Of a stretch of 64,000 bases of DNA, positions 60,354 to 64,000 are shown piece after piece. The notes beneath the pieces are model-generated. The model did no database searches. It was not told the origin of the DNA and was given only the letters and a program-made list of their open reading frames with translations. The position numbers were made by a program, and so were the translations under genes. Every line of letters starts with the position of its first letter. The stretch's first letter is position 1. The stretch is taken from positions 186,001-250,000 of the forward strand of contig LATX02000231.1 of the NCBI GenBank assembly GCA_001466705.2. Direction: 5' to 3'. This stretch comes from Moniliophthora roreri (taxonomy: Eukaryota > Basidiomycota > Agaricomycetes > Agaricales > Marasmiaceae).

Positions 60354-62819
60354 TGAACTCGATGTCGAGTGACTTTGGCGCCCAAGACTTCTGGTGTTGA
60401 GATTGAAAAAGAGAGAGCGGGTGGGTGACGCAGGCCTGACCAGCCCTTTTGATAAATTCCGGACGCAAGCAAGGTTTGATTTCTCTATAGCGAACACACA
60501 CCTCACGTTTTGCTGACGATTCCCGATACAGATCTTTGGACGTAAAATCAATATTTAGAAACGCCTGGGAATACGGTGGGCAAGACTACATCTATGCCGC
60601 CATCTACGACCTTCCCATGTTTCAAATCGATTTGCCGTAACGCGACAGCAGTATACGGAAGTGCTCGAAATATCAACGCTACTGCCCGTACCAAGTATTA
60701 CACGTCTAGGGCGGTATCTAAAGCGTCTAGTAGAAACCAGGAAGCCCATGCTTTAACCGAGAGCATACAACGATAAATTGCGCAAACATTCCTTAGAAAA
60801 GAAGTTAATTTCCAAGGGTTCGAGTCCCTGAGCGCTTTGTCGGCATTACCACCGAAATATCAGGTCGGTAACGAGAACGTGTATCATAGAATCATTCATT
60901 GAGGAATGATTGTCTCCGATCTTGCCTCTTGTCGAGATCTAGTTTTGCCTCAAGGCTTGTTTTACACACAGGGTCGCTAAAGTGAGCTATTTCCGTGTTC
61001 CCACGTTTTACATTTGGAGCAACGGTTAAGACGCAGGCAGTGTTTTGTCGGTCCCAATGGGAATTTTCGTATCGGCCAGTAGATTGGATTCCGTGCGCCC
61101 ATAATTACCAGCAGATCCTATCAAGCGTGTATGACATAAATCACGACGGCATAACGACAATTCGGGAGCGTGAAGTGTGGACAGGCGAGCCAGAGCCGGG
61201 GTCGGACAGCTAGAGAGTCGAGCAGTATCGAACAATGTGACAACAGCAGTCAAAGTAGCAGTTGACAGGAGAATGAAAAGAGTCGAGGAGGAGATGCAAG
61301 AAATCGTAAATTGATTTGCCATCCAATACACTCTTTGCTCTGGGAAAAGTAGCGGGGAACTCGGTGTCCATTACTATGTAAACAAGACCTACTAAGTACA
61401 GCATCTGGTCGTTACGTTCAGCATTCGATAAAAGACTTACTCGGGACCACGATAGCTGGCTATTCTATTTCTCGCCGCTTGGTGAAAAACGAACAGTTTG
61501 TCAATGTCGACGCAAGCACCAAGATGGAAGGTGAGAACAAGGTGTCTATATGTGGCTGTGTCGCTTAGAAGGCCTTGTTCCCGAGGCGCCGACTGCCGCC
61601 GAGTCAGAGATTGCTGAGTCACGCGAGTCACACATTCCGTGAGAGCTCGCTGTCTGGTCCAGGTCAATGAAATCTCTTCCTTACACCACCTCGTCACCCC
61701 CTCTCTTTATCCATCCATCGTGCAATATCCTCCAAAGAGGTTATTGCACCTTATTGACGATGACAACGTCTGCATGGGTTGCCACGAGAAGCATCCTCCC
61801 AACTCCTCATTACAAGGGGTCCGCGTGCAGGATATTACACGGTTTGGACGAGTTTTTCCTCACCCTACTATGATCGCAACCACTTTCAGTACCACCAAGA
61901 CAAGGAAACCAGAGCCAGCTGCAATTACGTTTCCGCGTTCACTACGGCTTCTACTTGCGAAGCCGTTGCAGGTACGCAGTTCTCTATTCCATTCTGTCCT
62001 TCTATCTCATCCTTTACAAGTCTTCCAGCAACTCGCCCGGGACAGGGTGTTTCCCCGCTCTTGCTACTGGTCAGAACTTTTTGATTCTCAAAGTGACGAA
62101 GGCCTGATGTCCATTTCGTAGGTGAGTCTTCATTCTATCAATGTTTAGCCTGCCAACCTATACTCCAATCTCTACGAATCGATTTGAAGCTACGACAGGT
62201 AACATCTCTGGTTAAGATTCCCGATCATAGGTGCGTTTTATTGCTATATTCATTAGCTTCTTACTTATTGGCATCTATGCTTTGCTAGGATCGAAATCGA
62301 AATTTTGCCCCTCCGGGTCCTGAAGCTGCAGAACCTATTTACGACTCTCAAAGACACTCATCACAGACATTAATGCCACGACGCTATTGCTACCTTCACC
62401 CCAACATCATAGTCGCTTCCTGGCAACCTTCGAAACTCCGCTTCATCGCATCGCAGTATAACGCTAAAATGTAGTCTATCAGTGCCTAAATCCGTTGATC
62501 CTTGCAACTGGCCGAACCCCTTTTATATAAACAAGCGCGTATCATACCTGTCTGGAAATATATTCGACAAATCACATTTGACCAACGTCAGGATCGTGCA
62601 ACCACCTGAATTCCAGGTCTCTGAACCTTGAATCTAAACGGTCGGCATTGTTTCACCCTATTCTTCCGGACATATTTTCTCGGAACGACATTCTTTATAG
62701 GTATAAAAAACAATTACAATTACAATACATATCCAATTCTAAGAGAAACAGTGAAAACATTCCAAAAAGCAGGTGTATGAAATAATTATTTCCAGATTTG
62801 CCAAGGATTATTACATGGC
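60354..62819. other. Gene-poor stretch; duplicated fragment at 61960-62080
   Basis: 61960-62080 resembles 1640-1760. An open stretch of 160 codons (61639-62121) contains possible donor sites (caggtacgc at 61969) but no recognised domain. A ggttcgagtccc string at 60817 looks like a tRNA B box, but no cloverleaf could be built around it. Confidence 0.4.
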
Positions 62820-63367
62820 TCAATCGGCATCAGTAGCACGAAACTGTCGATAGTACCCGCACGTATTTTTATGTCTCTTCAACACATGCTTGGTGCCGAA
62901 CGAACGATGACAGCCTTTGCATGTGAAAGGGCGAATAGCCTTATGCGAATTTACATGATCTAGACGCACGCATCGGCATCAGCATGGTGTATTGGAATGA
63001 AGCAAGAAATCCTACTCTTCAAGTTATGCCTTGCAGTAAAAGAAGCCCCGCATCCTTGATAGGGACAGAAATAGCTTGGATTCCTCTCACGTCGGCGCAT
63101 GGATGCTTGAAGGATAGCGTCGGAACCAATTGGACGGATCACATCCCCGCTACCACCGATAGACTCCTGAAATGACGTGCCCGGCCTCAAGACTTCACTG
63201 CGTGTATCCGAAGTCCCATTATCCGTCCAAGAAGGAGAGGGAGATCGTGGAAGACCCGACGAAGTAGGTGAGGTGTCCGGCAAAGGAGAATGACCAGCCG
63301 AATGTTCACAAATTGAGATGGCAGAAAATGGTGGGATTTTGGGCGATGCGCACGACTCGGACACCAT
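62820..63367 (-). CDS. Two-zinc-finger protein, divergent member (Z10), 5' end uncertain
   Basis: Minus-strand exons 63367-63016 and 62959-62820 give 492 nt, 163 residues from the first in-frame ATG. The frame stays open upstream to about 63433, where a CACAG acceptor would start a phase-2 exon as in Z9; no matching first exon with ATG could be fixed, so the true protein may be longer. RPIGSDAILQAS and MRRRE precede the fingers. Finger 1: C101, C106, H119, H123 (YFCPYQGCGASFTARHNLK), with the C-x4-C-G layout of the Crz1-like protein. Finger 2: C131, C134, H147, C151 (FTCKGCHRSFGTKHVLKRH). The third exon is 140 nt and the intron is phase 1 at the family position. It is the member most like the Crz1-like factor. 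Confidence 0.7.
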
Positions 63368-63433
63368 ACTGGATGAGACGAGTCTAGCGTTACTTTTTTG
63401 GCAAATGGAGGCTGGACTCTCCCTGTGAAACGT

Positions 63434-64000
63434 ACTACGGTAAGCCCAATGTCAACGGCATTAGCAAGACCTTCCTACTGCTGGGAATAGTGTTATGGGT
63501 TTAGCAAAAGATCTGGGAAGCAATTCAGCTACTTAAAGAATTCCGAAGCAGAGATAAATCTAGCGTACCCTTGCCGTTGGGGGTGATCTTTCCTTCAAGG
63601 TGGAAAGCTGATTGAAAGACTCTACCCAATGGCAATGCAGAGCTGACTAGTCGCCATCAGCCACGTCGTTGATCGTGGTGGCAAGAGCGCTAGTACAGAT
63701 CCAATTTTCGGAATTCGCCGCATGCCGCTGCGTCACCTCACGTGCACTGTCGTTTGCCCCGGACTCTAGTCTTCGTCTTCCGTGTTGGCGAAAAACGCTC
63801 AAAGGCTCGAGTGCGTCGCAAACTCTTGAAGATCGATTCATAACTAACCATCTTTTTCTGAAGCTACTTACTATCTGATAATCGCCGTCACCTTGTACGA
63901 TTGTTACACGACAAAAAAAATGGAAAACAAAAATTTGCACTAAAGAACGCTTCGAATTTTTCGCCTCGCATGTTCTCATTCCTCTCTCCCCGTCGAATGA
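63434..64000. other. Right edge, nothing recognised
   Basis: May include the unresolved 5' end and promoter of the gene at 62820-63367. The overlapping frames at 63647-63979 (-) and 63669-63878 (+) show no motif. Confidence 0.35.

Noticed and set aside
60719..60842. tRNA gene suggested by ggttcgagtccc with aagcgtctag upstream
   Set aside because: The B-box-like string is good, but the T stem has a mismatch, the acceptor strands pair poorly and the spacing (about 120 nt) fits no standard tRNA without an assumed intron.

Overview
The window looks like nuclear DNA of a filamentous basidiomycete, most likely an Agaricomycete. Genes are split by short (about 50-70 nt) GT..AG introns, untranslated spacers are long, and the recognisable proteins are fungal: a Crz1/Prz1-type zinc-finger factor, a Cox5/COX4-type cytochrome oxidase subunit and a secreted GH5 exo-1,3-glucanase. 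No rRNA, convincing tRNA, CRISPR array or bacterial-style operon was seen.

Two landscapes are joined here. From 1 to about 49 kb the DNA is gene-poor, duplicated and decaying. It holds two small gene families. One encodes short membrane-plus-helix proteins (copies at the left edge and 4.1 kb, broken copies at 13.8-14.2 and 18.4-18.9 kb). The other encodes roughly 285-residue two-zinc-finger proteins. Ten copies of the second family are visible: intact at 9.9, 15.9, 20.7 and 44.0 kb (+) and 59.4-60.4 kb (-); nearly intact at 22.5-23.5 kb (-, one zinc ligand replaced) and 62.8-63.4 kb (-, 5' end unclear); damaged at 2.4, 26.9 and 32.0 kb. I derived a shared gene model for them: a 41-47 nt first exon ending in phase 2, a long second exon, and a 137-146 nt third exon after a phase-1 intron inside finger 1. 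Summed exon lengths are multiples of three in all the intact copies.

Three of these genes (20.7, 32.0 and 44.0 kb) sit in duplicated blocks that start near 19.15, 30.46 and 42.74 kb, suggesting an old tandem triplication with an 11-12 kb period. Unit 1 was later enlarged by an inverted paralogue and a terminal-inverted-repeat element. Mobile-element traces include a 254-bp hAT-like MITE with a perfect 8-bp target duplication at 34.3 kb, an 834-bp TIR element at 25.0 kb and a 1.2-kb TIR element at 40.8 kb.

From 50.4 to 58.0 kb lies a compact conserved block: the Crz1-like factor (915 aa), the COX subunit (181 aa) and the GH5 enzyme (441 aa, opposite strand). The final 6 kb returns to the small zinc-finger family.

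The most interesting point is that the small family appears to descend from the Crz1-like type of factor. It shares the finger-1 sequence, the phase-1 intron at the same codon and a basic block just before the fingers, but it lacks the middle finger and the long N-terminal region. A conserved promoter block about 70-120 nt before the ATG is visible in six members. No enzyme pathway links these genes. The inferred theme is a young, turning-over family of putative DNA-binding proteins beside a gene of their apparent parental type.
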